A stretch of 64,000 nt of DNA, from assembly GCA_002706605.1 (NCBI GenBank), contig PALT01000025.1, forward strand, positions 186,001-250,000, written 5' to 3'. The notes under the pieces are model-generated. The model worked only from the letters and a program-made list of their open reading frames with translations. It was not told the DNA's origin and made no database searches. Origin of the DNA: Rhodovulum sp. (GTDB taxonomy: Bacteria; Pseudomonadota; Alphaproteobacteria; Rhodobacterales; Rhodobacteraceae). Every line of letters starts with the position of its first letter. The first letter of the stretch is position 1. Below, one piece after another: positions 38,457 to 47,657 of the stretch. Both the position numbers and the translations under genes were made by a program.

Positions 38457-38531
38457 GGCCGATTTCCCCGAAAAAACTGCTCAAAAGGGCAAAAAACCAC
38501 ATTCTGGCCATGATTAATCCCCCCAAATTTC

Positions 38532-38552
38532 CCAGTTCTGTTCGAGAACGGG
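38532..38552. promoter_or_regulatory. Inverted repeat upstream of the acidic-protein gene
   Basis: CCAGTTCT-GTTCG-AGAACGGG forms a dyad with five paired bases (GTTCT/AGAAC) and near-paired CCC/GGG flanks, 53 bases before the ATG at 38605. It contains GTTC elements but not in the GTTC-N7-GTTC spacing of LexA, so SOS control is not claimed. It could be an operator for either divergent gene. Confidence 0.3.
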
Positions 38553-38604
38553 AAACAGCCTATGGTAAAAATGGCATCGTGAGATCGAGAGAAGTGAGCA
38601 GAAC

Positions 38605-40983
38605 ATGGTTGGTGCGAGTAAGATCCTAACAGTCTCTTATGGCACATTTTCGTGCACATTGGAGGGTTTTGACGATTCTTTCGGAACGATGAAAGCCATC
38701 GCCGAGTATTTCCGCGACCTTGCGGCAGACGACCGGTATTTCGGGGCGGAACCCCCGACGCCGGACGCCGATATGCTGCAACGGATTGCGGAACGCGAAA
38801 TCCGCCGTCGTGTGGATGCGCATGTGGATGGGGAAAAGGTTGTGCTGCGCGCCGATGCTGGTGCCGACACTGCGCCCGAACCCACTGCCCTGCGCGCGCC
38901 GGACCCGACACCTGAACCCGCCCCCGAAGCGCAGGCCCCTGCCGCCCCTGCGCCGGTCGCGGCGGAACCAGAGGTCGAACCGGCCCCGCAACCCGCGCCC
39001 CGTGCGGAACCTGAACCCGAACTGCACGCCCAACCCGAGGCCCCTGCCCCCGTATCCGACCCTGCGCCCGCTGCTCCGGCCGCATCGGATGAGGACAGCG
39101 TCGCCGCGAAACTGGCCCGTATTCGTGCCGTGGTTCAGACCGCCCGTTCGGCCCCTGCCGAAGAGGACGAGGGCGACAGTTCCTTTATCGAGGATGAGCA
39201 CGCCGCCGCACCTGCCAGTGCACCGGAAGCCCAGCCCGCCGACCTGCCAGTCGACGAGATCGAGGATGCTGTCGAGGTTGCGGAAGATCTGACCGAGACC
39301 GTGGTGACCTCAGTTGAGCAAGAGGTCGCCGCCGAGATCGAAGAACCGGTCGAAGATGTTCTCGAGGACGCCGCAGTGGAAATCGACGAGATCGAGGCCT
39401 CCACCGATGCGGACATAGATGAGGATATCCAAGACGATTATGCCGAGGACACGGCGGAGGATGATCAGCCACTGGACATCTCTGCCCTCGCCGCCCGTCT
39501 GAGCGCAGAGAAAGAGGCCCTGCGCGCCGAAGCCGAGGCCGACGTTGAGCCCGAGGCGGAAGAGATCGAAGAGCCCGTCGAGGTCGCTTTTGACGAGACC
39601 GCAAAGGACGACATCACCGAAGAGACCGCCGATTTCACCGAGCAAGAGATGCTGGAAGAAATCCAAGAGGTTCCCGAAGAACACCCCGTTGCCGTTCTGG
39701 ATGAGGACGCGCCGGAAGAGGTCGATCCCGCGCAGGCCCGCCGCGCCGAACGCCGCGCCCGTCGCGCCGCACGCCGCGCACAACAGGAACGCCAGCCGCG
39801 CAATGAGGGAGACGCGCGCGACGCCGCCGCCCGCGCCCGTGCCCGCGTGATGAAGGTCAAGCGCGATGAGCTTGAGGATATGCGCGCCAGCCTGATCGAA
39901 AGCGACCTGATCCCCGGCGCCAAAGCGGACGCTGAAGACGCGCCCAAGGCCGAGGCCGTCGCCGAAGACGCCCCGACCGAGGAACCCGCCCGCATCCGCC
40001 CGCTGCGCGTTCTGAAACGGGCCCGCAAGGACGTCGAGCCGGAGGTTGAACCTGAAGCTGAGCCAGAGGCCGACATCGAGGCCGACCTGCAGGACGAGAT
40101 CACCGATGACCTCGACGACGCGCCGATCATGGCCGACGCCGACGACGATCTGGACGGTGACGATCTGGACGGTGACGACGCTCTGGGCCTCAGCCCCGAA
40201 GACGAAGCCGACCTGATGGCCGAACTGGCCGAGGTTGAACGCGACACCGCGCCCGCAACGCCGGTCGCCCCTGCCGAAGACACCAAGGCCAAAGCGCCCG
40301 CCGGTGGTGTGACCGACGTGTCGCGTCTGGTCGACGAAGTGAACACCAAGATGGAAGGCAGTGAGCACAAGCGCCGCCGCTCGGCCATTGCGCATCTCAA
40401 GGCCGCCGTTGCCGCCACCGTGGCCGAGCGTGGTTTGGGCCGCAACCGCGACCGCGAAACCGAGGACGAGGTACAGCGCACCCCCTATCGCGCCGACCTA
40501 AGCGCCGTTGTCCGCCCCGCCGCCAAGCCCGAAGCCAAGGCGAAAATGCCGCCGCTGATGTTGGTGTCCGAGCAACGCATCGACCGCCCCACGGCCCAAA
40601 CCGCGCAACGCAGCGCCGGTAATCTGGCCCTGCGCGCGGTGGAAAACGATACGCTGGACGATGACGATCAGGACCAGACGGACGATCAGGGCAACATCTT
40701 TGCCGATGACGACACGTTTGCCGATTTCGCCGAACGTCACGGCGCGCATGCCCTGCCCGATATCCTTGAATGCGCCGCTGCCTATCTGGCGCGGGTCGAG
40801 GGGCAGGACAGCTTTACCCGCCCCGAGGTGATGAACACCGTCGCCGAGTTTATGGGCGCCGACAAGTTCCAGCGCGAAGACGGGCTGCGCGCCTTTGGCC
40901 AGTTGCTGCGCGAGGGGCCGCTGGAACGTCAGGGCCGCGGTGCCTTTACCATCGCCGCCACATCCCGATTTATGAGTGCCTGA
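38605..40983 (+). CDS. Large acidic protein with conserved ends and disordered middle
   Basis: A 792-residue protein of unknown function. Residues 1-70 form a compact conserved segment ([20 protein letters not shown], then [20 protein letters not shown]). Residues 75-600 are Glu/Asp/Ala/Pro-rich, highly acidic and probably disordered, broken by a basic Arg/Ala helix near 375-430. The last 100 residues ([20 protein letters not shown] to the end) look folded, with an [12 protein letters not shown] segment. I recall homologues mainly from Rhodobacterales, sometimes labelled CheA-like, for which I see no kinase motif here. It is a single-gene unit with a strong terminator. Confidence 0.82.
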   Translation: MVGASKILTVSYGTFSCTLEGFDDSFGTMKAIAEYFRDLAADDRYFGAEPPTPDADMLQRIAEREIRRRVDAHVDGEKVVLRADAGADTAPEPTALRAPDPTPEPAPEAQAPAAPAPVAAEPEVEPAPQPAPRAEPEPELHAQPEAPAPVSDPAPAAPAASDEDSVAAKLARIRAVVQTARSAPAEEDEGDSSFIEDEHAAAPASAPEAQPADLPVDEIEDAVEVAEDLTETVVTSVEQEVAAEIEEPVEDVLEDAAVEIDEIEASTDADIDEDIQDDYAEDTAEDDQPLDISALAARLSAEKEALRAEAEADVEPEAEEIEEPVEVAFDETAKDDITEETADFTEQEMLEEIQEVPEEHPVAVLDEDAPEEVDPAQARRAERRARRAARRAQQERQPRNEGDARDAAARARARVMKVKRDELEDMRASLIESDLIPGAKADAEDAPKAEAVAEDAPTEEPARIRPLRVLKRARKDVEPEVEPEAEPEADIEADLQDEITDDLDDAPIMADADDDLDGDDLDGDDALGLSPEDEADLMAELAEVERDTAPATPVAPAEDTKAKAPAGGVTDVSRLVDEVNTKMEGSEHKRRRSAIAHLKAAVAATVAERGLGRNRDRETEDEVQRTPYRADLSAVVRPAAKPEAKAKMPPLMLVSEQRIDRPTAQTAQRSAGNLALRAVENDTLDDDDQDQTDDQGNIFADDDTFADFAERHGAHALPDILECAAAYLARVEGQDSFTRPEVMNTVAEFMGADKFQREDGLRAFGQLLREGPLERQGRGAFTIAATSRFMSA

Positions 40984-41005
40984 TCCCGCCGCGAAAACCG
41001 GTCGG

Positions 41006-41072
41006 GATGAACGGTTTGGGTGATCAGTGAACGAAAAAGGGCCCCCTCGCGGGGCCCTTTTGCATATTGTGG
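41006..41072 (+). repeat. Duplicated terminator segment, copy 1
   Basis: About 67 bases beginning GATGAACGGTTTGGGTG and running through the GGGCCCC hairpin to a GCATATTG tail. They match 42021-42084 at roughly 85 percent by eye, including sequence well outside the hairpin. The two copies bracket the 247-residue gene. Confidence 0.7.
41035..41061 (+). terminator. Rho-independent terminator of the acidic-protein gene
   Basis: Eleven-base arms AAAAGGGCCCC and GGGGCCCTTTT surround a CTCGC loop, about 50 bases after the stop at 40983. Confidence 0.9.
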
Positions 41073-41212
41073 TTTAGGGGGATACCGTTCGAACACATTG
41101 CTCGGCGACCGCTTTGAGCCCAGATTGACCAATGCGGCAGGGTGATTGAATGGCTGATGTTGTGCTGTAGACTGAGTAGCAATTGATTGCCTCTATCCAT
41201 ACACAGGGCGTT

Positions 41213-41956
41213 ATGAAGATTGCTTTTACAGACAAAATTTGGAGCCGTCTGTACGGCCCCTACGGGAACCGCTCGGTCAATGCGCGGCTGATGTCACTTT
41301 CCGAAAGATGGGACCAAGCTGCTGCAACGGAGCTCTTTTGGGAAGAGCTGCACCATCAGGATGATATATACCCTTCGACGTATGCAGCTTTGCCCTGGTT
41401 GGTAGAAGTCTCGCCTTCTCACAATGAAGCGTTCAAAGAAACGCATCTCTTTCTGTCTCATGTAATCCACTGCGCTTGCACCGAAGGTGGTACAGGATGT
41501 GATGGGGCAGAACCAAGAGGAAGATACCGAGGGCTATCTACAGTAATCGCGGATCACCAGCATTCGTGGATACCGCAGAGTGAATGGTTGACCCTCGAGG
41601 ACCAACCCATACTCATCGGACTCGAACAATGGTTTTCCGAAAACTGGAAAATGATCGCAAACCGGTGTCTCAACTTGATTGGCTCTGATTTGGTGGTCTC
41701 AGCCTATGCAATTGAGGGGTTCGCCTCTGCAAACGGCAGTTCAAGGGTAGCTCGGTCCATCCAAATGTTCGCAGATGGCGAAGACGTCGATTTCATCGGC
41801 CGAGAACTGGGAGGCTACGACGATCGTGATGCACTGGTGGTCGCGAAATTGTTTCCACATGTCCATGAAAGAAGCCCTGATTTGGCTTCATTCCTGCTGG
41901 ATTACCCTGGCTGCAACTTTGTTCCGGATGATCCCCGACAAAGAAATTTATTTTGA
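41213..41956 (+). CDS. Accessory protein of unknown function (possible HEAT-like immunity-type)
   Basis: A 247-residue soluble protein starting MKIAFTDKIW at ATG 41213 (a TTG frame start at 41183 is less likely). Codon use is AT-richer than the neighbours, which points to transfer. The segment ELFWEELHHQDDIYPSTYAALPWLVE resembles the opening of helical-repeat proteins that act as immunity proteins in polymorphic toxin loci. That is only a pattern memory, and no toxin gene is adjacent. The rest is helical with a Cys pair (HCACTEGG..C). It is bracketed by repeated terminator sequence. Confidence 0.7.
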   Translation: MKIAFTDKIWSRLYGPYGNRSVNARLMSLSERWDQAAATELFWEELHHQDDIYPSTYAALPWLVEVSPSHNEAFKETHLFLSHVIHCACTEGGTGCDGAEPRGRYRGLSTVIADHQHSWIPQSEWLTLEDQPILIGLEQWFSENWKMIANRCLNLIGSDLVVSAYAIEGFASANGSSRVARSIQMFADGEDVDFIGRELGGYDDRDALVVAKLFPHVHERSPDLASFLLDYPGCNFVPDDPRQRNLF

Positions 41957-41982
41957 TAACAAAGCCGACTTTGGCGCAGCGG

Positions 41983-42032
41983 CAGCGAAAATCCGCCTCG
42001 TGCGCCAAGCAGACCTTGAGGATGGACGGTTT
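41983..42032 (+). repeat. Degenerate islet repeat, copy A
   Basis: Fifty bases beginning CAGCGAAAATCC match 42763-42812 at about two thirds of positions without gaps, with an identical CGCCAAGC core and flanking GACC and TGGA blocks. Both copies precede a GGGCCC hairpin. Confidence 0.45.
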
Positions 42033-42084
42033 GGGTGCTCAGAGAAGCAAAGGGCCCCTCGCGGGGCCCTTTTGCTTATCGCGG
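42021..42084 (+). repeat. Duplicated terminator segment, copy 2
   Basis: Begins GATGGACGGTTTGGGTG and matches copy 1 (41006-41072) through the hairpin and into the GCTTATCGCGG tail. Together the copies define a unit of about 1 kb carrying the 247-residue gene. Confidence 0.7.
42049..42073 (+). terminator. Rho-independent terminator after the 247-residue gene
   Basis: The ten-base arms AAAGGGCCCC and GGGGCCCTTT enclose a TCGC loop, followed by T and GCTT. It is nearly the same hairpin as at 41035-41061. Confidence 0.85.
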
Positions 42085-42296
42085 TGTAGATAATCAGACG
42101 CAGGGCAAATAGATCGACGACCGCTGTGCCCCCGATCTCCCGAACCGGCGCCTTGCCTCAATGCTATCTTTTTTACCCTGCAAAACAGGACCTTACTTGT
42201 CGGAAAAGTCGCAAGGGGTGCCAAGACCAAGTCGGCAATGTACGTTTAAGCACGGTTGATGTAGAATTTGACGAACAAGCAGGTCATGAAAAGACA

Positions 42297-42689
42297 ATGC
42301 TAAAAACCGCTCTTGGAATTACCGGCGCAATAACGGTTGGCTTCATCATTCTGCCTCTACTCTTACACGAATATCCGAAACAGCTTGCGTGTGAGGTCAT
42401 TCAGAGTGGCGTCTGGGCACCCAACGGTGCGGTGTGCATTACCGAAAGCTGTTATGAAACCGGGACATGCAGAGTACACACTCTCCCCGCCGCAAGTTGC
42501 GGGGATGTTCGAATAGGGGATCGAATATCTCGGGTCGTTTTGCATCTGGGTGAGCCAATGCATTCGGAAGAGAACCGGCTTTACTGGCATTGGGACAAGA
42601 CCTCACCCAGCGTCGGTGTTGAAGCACTTTTTAAGGATGATTATCTGATCTCACTAGATTGCAAGGCTTTCCCATTTATTAACCAGTGA
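42297..42689 (+). CDS. Small membrane-anchored protein, possible SmpA/BamE-like fold
   Basis: A 130-residue protein starting MLKTALGITGAITVGF with one N-terminal membrane segment or uncleaved signal. The exported part has several cysteines (LACEV, AVCITESCYE, GTCRV, SCGDV, LDCKA). The segment GDVRIGDRISRVVLHLGEP followed by LYWHWDKT recalls the SmpA/BamE fold (I.xGMt..V...LGxP...W.Y), a weak resemblance only. Base composition is below the neighbours, as for the rest of the islet. It has no operon partner. Confidence 0.62.
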   Translation: MLKTALGITGAITVGFIILPLLLHEYPKQLACEVIQSGVWAPNGAVCITESCYETGTCRVHTLPAASCGDVRIGDRISRVVLHLGEPMHSEENRLYWHWDKTSPSVGVEALFKDDYLISLDCKAFPFINQ

Positions 42690-42762
42690 CATTTATGTAC
42701 TTGTTTCAGTGTCTCAAATGGCAGGCTTCGCCAACGCTTTGAAAGTGGTCATTCGCGCGCTG

Positions 42763-42812
42763 CAGCGAAAGCTCAAATTGTCCGCCAAGCCGACCATCGG
42801 GCTGGATGGCTT
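42763..42812 (+). repeat. Degenerate islet repeat, copy B
   Basis: Begins CAGCGAAAGCTC and aligns with copy A. Between this copy and the hairpin at 42884 the sequence is non-coding by eye. Confidence 0.45.
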
Positions 42813-42883
42813 CAGAACATCGGACAATCAGAGTTCAGGCCATGATGCAGTTGGGCCAAGGCCTTCAGATGCCCCCCCAATGA

Positions 42884-42908
42884 AAAGGGCCCTGCGATTG
42901 GGCCCTTT
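42884..42908. terminator. Terminator of the purA-DUF2842 unit (bidirectional hairpin)
   Basis: The nine-base arms AAAGGGCCC and GGGCCCTTT enclose TGCGATT. In the minus direction it closes the DUF2842 gene 3 bases after its stop and is followed by TCATTGG. The GGGCCC stem resembles the two hairpins in the islet, although the loop differs. Confidence 0.75.
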
Positions 42909-42910
42909 GG

Positions 42911-43156
42911 TTAATTCTGGTTCTGATCGTCGGCGGGCGGGGCCGCGTTGGGGTCGTCTTTGCCGACCCCTTTGAACACCGCCTTGAACGGCAAGGCCCA
43001 CAGGAACCCTAGCGCCACATAGACCACCAGTTCCACCCAGAACGGCGGGCGTCCCAGCGCGTTGATGATCGTGACCGCGATGACCACATAAGCGGGCATC
43101 CCGACCACAAGGATCAACAGCGACAGGCGCTTGCGGGCTTTGTGGCTGAGGGCCAT
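42911..43156 (-). CDS. DUF2842 membrane protein
   Basis: An 81-residue protein beginning MALSHKARKRLSLLILVVGM. It has two membrane helices (to about residue 32, and 39-58), the second ending WALPFKAVFKGVGKDDP. This is the DUF2842 family of alphaproteobacteria, of unknown function. The ATG at 43156 is preferred over a longer frame. It sits 10 bases downstream of purA and shares its transcript. Confidence 0.88.
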   Translation of the reverse strand: MALSHKARKRLSLLILVVGMPAYVVIAVTIINALGRPPFWVELVVYVALGFLWALPFKAVFKGVGKDDPNAAPPADDQNQN

Positions 43157-43166
43157 GGGCGTCCCC

Positions 43167-44462
43167 TTAGTCCGCGAACGGGTCGGTGACGAGGATGGTG
43201 TCGTCACGCTCGGGCGAGGTCGACAGCATCGACACCGGACAATCGATCAGCTCTTCGACGCGACGCACGTATTTGATCGCGTTGGCGGGCAGATCGGCCC
43301 AGCTGCGCGCGCCTTCGGTCGATTCCGACCAGCCGGGCACGGTTTCATAGATCGGGGTACAGCGCGCCTGTTGATCCGCCGCGGTCGGCAGGTAATCCAG
43401 AACCTCACCATCCAGATCATAGCCGGTGCAGATCTTGAGCTCATCAAACCCGTCCAGCACGTCCAGCTTGGTCAGGGCAATGCCGTTGACGCCCGAGGTC
43501 GCACAGGTCTGACGGACCAAGGCCGCGTCGAACCAGCCACAGCGGCGCTTGCGGCCCGTGGTGGTGCCGAATTCATGACCGCGCTCGCCCAGACGCTGAC
43601 CGTCTGCATCGTCCAGCTCGGTCGGGAACGGGCCCTCACCCACGCGGGTGGTGTAGGCCTTGACGATGCCCAGAACATAATCGATCGCGCCCGGACCAAT
43701 GCCAACACCGGTGGCGGCCTGACCTGCGATCACGTTGGACGAGGTCACGAACGGGTAAGTCCCGAAATCGATGTCCAGCAGTGCGCCTTGGGCGCCTTCA
43801 AACAGGATACGTTTGCCCGACTTGCGCTTTTCGTTCAGCACCTTCCAGACCGGTGCCGCAAAGGGCAGGATCTTGGGTGCGATTTCATTCAGTTGCGCCA
43901 GCAGCGCGTCGCGATCAACGGGCGCAAAGCCCAGCCCCTTGCGCAGGGGATCGTGGTGTTGCAACGCGCGGTCGACGCGGGCCTCAAGCGTGGCGGGATC
44001 GGCCAGATCGGCAACGCGGATCGAACGGCGGCCCACCTTGTCCTCATAGGCCGGCCCAATGCCGCGACCGGTGGTGCCGATTTTGGTGCCTTTGCTGGCG
44101 GCCTCTTCGCGGGCGCGGTCCAGTTCACCGTGGATCGGCAGAATCAGCGGCGTGTTCTCCGCGATCATCAGGGTCTCGGGCGAGATATCGACGCCTTGGG
44201 CGCGGACCGTCTCGATTTCGTTGATCAGGTGCCACGGATCCAGAACGACGCCGTTGCCGATCACCGACAGCTTGCCACCGCGCACAACACCCGAAGGCAG
44301 GGCGTGCAATTTATAGACGTTTCCATCAATGACCAGCGTGTGGCCCGCGTTGTGACCGCCCTGAAAGCGCGCGATGACATCGGCGCGTTCCGACAACCAG
44401 TCTACGATCTTGCCTTTTCCTTCGTCACCCCATTGGGCGCCGACGACGACGACATTGGCCAT
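43167..44462 (-). CDS. purA: Adenylosuccinate synthetase
   Basis: A 431-residue GTP-dependent enzyme that converts IMP to adenylosuccinate on the way to AMP. It begins [20 protein letters not shown] (GTP loop and signature), followed by [24 protein letters not shown] (IMP-binding signature), [19 protein letters not shown] and [12 protein letters not shown]. Length is normal. It is divergent from secG over a 158-base region. Confidence 0.98.
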   Translation of the reverse strand: MANVVVVGAQWGDEGKGKIVDWLSERADVIARFQGGHNAGHTLVIDGNVYKLHALPSGVVRGGKLSVIGNGVVLDPWHLINEIETVRAQGVDISPETLMIAENTPLILPIHGELDRAREEAASKGTKIGTTGRGIGPAYEDKVGRRSIRVADLADPATLEARVDRALQHHDPLRKGLGFAPVDRDALLAQLNEIAPKILPFAAPVWKVLNEKRKSGKRILFEGAQGALLDIDFGTYPFVTSSNVIAGQAATGVGIGPGAIDYVLGIVKAYTTRVGEGPFPTELDDADGQRLGERGHEFGTTTGRKRRCGWFDAALVRQTCATSGVNGIALTKLDVLDGFDELKICTGYDLDGEVLDYLPTAADQQARCTPIYETVPGWSESTEGARSWADLPANAIKYVRRVEELIDCPVSMLSTSPERDDTILVTDPFAD

Positions 44463-44560
44463 GAGAGATCCTTGCTTTGTATGTGATCAAACCCGCGCCC
44501 GTATAACGACACTGAACGCCGCCCGCAAATGGCAAATGCGACGCATGCCAAATCGGGGGG

Positions 44561-44589
44561 TTGCGACCAACGACACATGCGCCTAGATA
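44561..44589 (+). promoter_or_regulatory. Candidate sigma-70 promoter of secG
   Basis: TTGCGA (44561-44566), 17-base spacer, TAGATA (44584-44589). It lies 32 bases before the secG ATG. Confidence 0.5.
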
Positions 44590-44620
44590 GACGCGTCAAA
44601 CAAACCGGATCCCTGCCGCT

Positions 44621-44983
44621 ATGGAAAACGTCGTACTTGTCATTCACCTGATCCTTGCTCTGTGCCTGATTGGCATTGTTCTGCTGCAACGGTCCGAAGG
44701 TGGCGGTCTGGGTATGGGCGGTGGCGGCGGTGCCGTATCCAGCCGCGCAGCGGCGACCGCTCTGGGCAAACTGACGTGGTTGTTCGCGATTGCGTTCATC
44801 ATCACGTCGATCACTCTGACGGTCATTGCGGCGCAAAACTCCGGTAGCTCTTCGGTTCTGGACCGTCTCGGCGTTGAGGCCCCTGCGGCCGATGCCGGAT
44901 CGGACGCTCCGGCGGATGGTCTGGGCGACCTGCTGCCCCCGACCTCGTCGGATTCGCCGCTGGTTCCGCCGCGGGCCGAGTGA
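44621..44983 (+). CDS. secG: Protein translocase subunit SecG
   Basis: A 120-residue Sec channel subunit with two membrane helices: ENVVLVIHLILALCLIGIVL and TWLFAIAFIITSITLTVIA. Between them is the cytoplasmic loop LQRSEGGGLGMGGGGGAVSS, the family hallmark. The C-terminal tail is Asp/Ala/Pro-rich and probably disordered. A promoter candidate lies just upstream. Confidence 0.95.
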   Translation: MENVVLVIHLILALCLIGIVLLQRSEGGGLGMGGGGGAVSSRAAATALGKLTWLFAIAFIITSITLTVIAAQNSGSSSVLDRLGVEAPAADAGSDAPADGLGDLLPPTSSDSPLVPPRAE

Positions 44984-45041
44984 TCGTAACCACTAAAACT
45001 TGATTCTGGCTCTTTATTAGCCCCAGTATGTTGCGGTCTGG

Positions 45042-45070
45042 TTGCGGCGCGCTTGCGAATCCGTTATACC
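45042..45070 (+). promoter_or_regulatory. Candidate sigma-70 promoter of pyrG
   Basis: TTGCGG (45042-45047), 17-base spacer, TATACC (45065-45070), leaving a leader of about 70 bases before the pyrG ATG. Confidence 0.45.
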
Positions 45071-45147
45071 TTAAATCCCGTGATGCTGTGGTTTTCACGA
45101 GCAGTTGAGCACAGCCAAAATTCTGAATTCACGGGGGATGCCAGCCA

Positions 45148-46791
45148 ATGGCGCGTTATATCTTTATTACCGGCGGCGTTGTTTCATCACTGGGCAAGGG
45201 TCTTGCCTCGGCCGCATTGGGTGCGCTGCTACAGGCGCGCGGGTATACGGTGCGTCTGCGCAAGCTGGACCCCTACCTGAACGTCGATCCCGGCACGATG
45301 AGCCCGTTTGAACACGGTGAGGTTTTCGTGACCGATGACGGCGCGGAAACGGACCTCGACCTTGGTCACTATGAGCGTTTCACCGGTGTATCCGCGCGGG
45401 CGACGGATTCGGTGTCCTCGGGTCGGATCTATTCCACCGTTCTGGAAAAAGAGCGTCGCGGCGATTACCTTGGCAAAACCATTCAGGTGATCCCCCACGT
45501 CACGAACGAGATCAAAGATTTCCTTAAGGTTGGCGCCGATGAGGTCGATTTCATGCTGTGTGAAATTGGCGGCACCGTGGGCGACATCGAAGGCCTGCCC
45601 TTCTTTGAGGCCATCCGCCAATTCAGTCAGGAACAGCCGCGTGGCGAATGTATCTTTATGCACCTGACCCTGCTGCCGTGGATCAAGGCCTCGGGCGAAC
45701 TCAAGACCAAACCGACCCAGCACAGCGTCAAGGAACTGCGCTCGATCGGGATTGCGCCTGATGTTCTGGTCTGCCGGTCCGAAGGTCCGATCCCCCAGAA
45801 AGAGCGCGACAAGCTGGCCCTGTTCTGTAACGTGCGCCCCGATTCCGTGATTGCCGCGCAGGATCTGAAATCCATCTACGAGGCCCCGCTGGCCTATCAC
45901 CGCGAAGGTCTGGATCAGGCGGTTCTGGATGCCTTCAACATCAGCCCCGCCCCCAAGCCCGACCTGACCCGTTGGGAAGATGTCTATGACCGCATCTTCC
46001 ACGCCGAGGGCGAAGTGCGCGTGGCCATCGTCGGCAAGTATATCCAGCTGGAAGATGCCTATAAATCTATTGCTGAGGCCCTGACCCACGGTGGCATGGC
46101 CAACCGCGTCAAGGTCAAGGCCGAGTGGATCGACGCCGAGATTTTCGAGAACGAAGATCCCGCGCCCCATCTCGAAGGTTTTCACGCCATTCTGGTGCCC
46201 GGCGGCTTTGGCGAGCGCGGCACCGAAGGCAAGATCAAGGCGGCCCAATTCGCCCGTGAACGCAAAATCCCCTACATGGGCATTTGTCTGGGCATGCAAA
46301 TGGCCGTCATCGAGGCCGCGCGCAACATGGCCGACCTGACCGACGCAGGGTCCGAGGAATTCGATCACGAGGCGGGCGGCAAACGCTTTACCCCCGTGGT
46401 CTATCACCTCAAGGAATGGGTGCAGGGCAACCACACCGTCAAACGCAAAGTGGGTGACGACAAGGGCGGCACCATGCGTCTGGGGGCCTATACCGCGCAT
46501 CTGGTCGAGGGGTCCAAAGTGGCCGAGGTCTATGGCAGCACCGAGATCGAGGAACGCCACCGCCACCGCTATGAGGTCGACATCAAGTACCGTGAGGCGC
46601 TTGAGGAAAAGGGCATGGTCTTCTCGGGTCTGTCGCCCGATGGTCGCCTGCCCGAGATCGTCGAATGGAAAGACCACCCGTGGTTCATCGGCGTTCAGTT
46701 CCACCCCGAACTGAAATCCAAACCGTTTGAGCCGCACCCGCTGTTCGCGGACTTTGTCCGTGCCGCGCGGGACATCTCGCGTCTGGTCTAA
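45148..46791 (+). CDS. pyrG: CTP synthase
   Basis: A 547-residue enzyme that aminates UTP to CTP with glutamine. The N-terminal synthetase domain begins [18 protein letters not shown] and has [20 protein letters not shown] and [15 protein letters not shown]. The C-terminal class I amidotransferase domain has the nucleophile Cys in GICLGMQ and His-Glu in [10 protein letters not shown]. Full length and intact. Confidence 0.98.
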   Translation: MARYIFITGGVVSSLGKGLASAALGALLQARGYTVRLRKLDPYLNVDPGTMSPFEHGEVFVTDDGAETDLDLGHYERFTGVSARATDSVSSGRIYSTVLEKERRGDYLGKTIQVIPHVTNEIKDFLKVGADEVDFMLCEIGGTVGDIEGLPFFEAIRQFSQEQPRGECIFMHLTLLPWIKASGELKTKPTQHSVKELRSIGIAPDVLVCRSEGPIPQKERDKLALFCNVRPDSVIAAQDLKSIYEAPLAYHREGLDQAVLDAFNISPAPKPDLTRWEDVYDRIFHAEGEVRVAIVGKYIQLEDAYKSIAEALTHGGMANRVKVKAEWIDAEIFENEDPAPHLEGFHAILVPGGFGERGTEGKIKAAQFARERKIPYMGICLGMQMAVIEAARNMADLTDAGSEEFDHEAGGKRFTPVVYHLKEWVQGNHTVKRKVGDDKGGTMRLGAYTAHLVEGSKVAEVYGSTEIEERHRHRYEVDIKYREALEEKGMVFSGLSPDGRLPEIVEWKDHPWFIGVQFHPELKSKPFEPHPLFADFVRAARDISRLV

Positions 46792-46794
46792 GAC

Positions 46795-47523
46795 ATGAAT
46801 TTTGGGCGGCGACAGATACACCTCTGCGCCGCCCTTTTTCTATGGGCCACCCTGCCCGCCCAAGCGCGCGCCGAGGGGCCGATCATCGACATGGACTATG
46901 ATGAGGTCGCGGGCATCGTTCCGGGCCATGTGGGGTTCAGCACCCTGTCTGATCGCGCCTATCCGGGCTATACGTTAAACGCCGGATATGCCTTTGCGGG
47001 CGGACGGATCGGGGAACATTTCGCGGGACAGATGGTGGGTGAGGTCACGCAGGACGGCGACCGGTTTGACCAGATCACCGGCACGCCCAGCGCGCCCCTG
47101 ACGGTACAAAACGGCCCACCGGATCGCAATATCTCCATCAGCCTGCACCGCGCGTTCGGCTCAAACGCGCTCTATCCGCTGGGTCCTGTCGGCCAACCCG
47201 CGCCCGAGGGCCGTGGCGAGGGCGCGGTATCGGTGCAGTTCACTCCGCCGGTCTGTGCGGTGGGACTGCGCATTCACACCGAATACCTGAACGATCTGGG
47301 CACCACGGATGCGCATCAGGGCGCGGTGACGATCCGGTTCTTTGGCGCGGACGGGGCGATACTGGCGGATTTGCCTCTGACCCTTGGCGCGGGGATCAAT
47401 GATCTGGGCTTCGGGCATCACCGGTTTCGCGGGGAAATTGCAGGGATACAGATCGAAAACCGTGATCCCGGCGGGATTTCCGTTGACGACCTGCGCTTCG
47501 GTTGCCAGCCTGCGACCAGTTGA
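46795..47523 (+). CDS. Exported protein of unknown function
   Basis: A 242-residue protein with a signal peptide (basic MNFGRRQIH, hydrophobic CAALFLWATLP, cleavage near ARA). The mature part is beta-rich with few charged runs and two Cys (PPVCAVGLRI, RFGCQPA). It shows VTIRFFGADGAILADLPLTL and QIENRDPGGISVDDLRFG, a jelly-roll-like closing strand as in carbohydrate-binding or PEP-CTERM type exported proteins. No family can be assigned with confidence. It starts 3 bases after the pyrG stop and must share that transcript. Confidence 0.72.
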   Translation: MNFGRRQIHLCAALFLWATLPAQARAEGPIIDMDYDEVAGIVPGHVGFSTLSDRAYPGYTLNAGYAFAGGRIGEHFAGQMVGEVTQDGDRFDQITGTPSAPLTVQNGPPDRNISISLHRAFGSNALYPLGPVGQPAPEGRGEGAVSVQFTPPVCAVGLRIHTEYLNDLGTTDAHQGAVTIRFFGADGAILADLPLTLGAGINDLGFGHHRFRGEIAGIQIENRDPGGISVDDLRFGCQPATS

Positions 47524-47657
47524 CCCAAGGTCAGGCCACATGCCCGACCCCATGAACAACGTTCGCGTCGCGGAATTTCGCCGCGACCGATGCCAATCGT
47601 GTGTATGTAAAGGATAAGACGGACAGGTGCCTTTCCCAATCGCCCGCGCCGTCCTAT

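Larger units (their letters stand above)
41957..42296 (+). other. Gap in the accessory islet: repeat copies and terminator, no gene seen
   Basis: About 340 bases without a convincing gene. The first part (to 42032) includes one copy of a degenerate repeat. Bases 42021-42084 are the second copy of the duplicated terminator segment. The remainder up to 42296 is AT-richer sequence preceding the next small gene and should contain its promoter, but I see no clear -35/-10 pair. Confidence 0.5.

Noticed and set aside
39310-40481. Long minus-strand open frames opposite the acidic-protein gene
   Set aside because: They are Ser/Arg/Ala or Gly/Phe-rich shadows produced by the repetitive GC-rich codons of the plus-strand gene.
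41775-42089. Open frame overlapping the end of the 247-residue gene
   Set aside because: It lies in another frame of that gene and runs through the terminator hairpin at 42049-42073; no sign of a real protein.
45229-46821. 530-codon minus-strand open frame opposite pyrG
   Set aside because: pyrG on the plus strand is a full, unambiguous CTP synthase; the opposite frame is antisense and His/Gly-rich without family resemblance.
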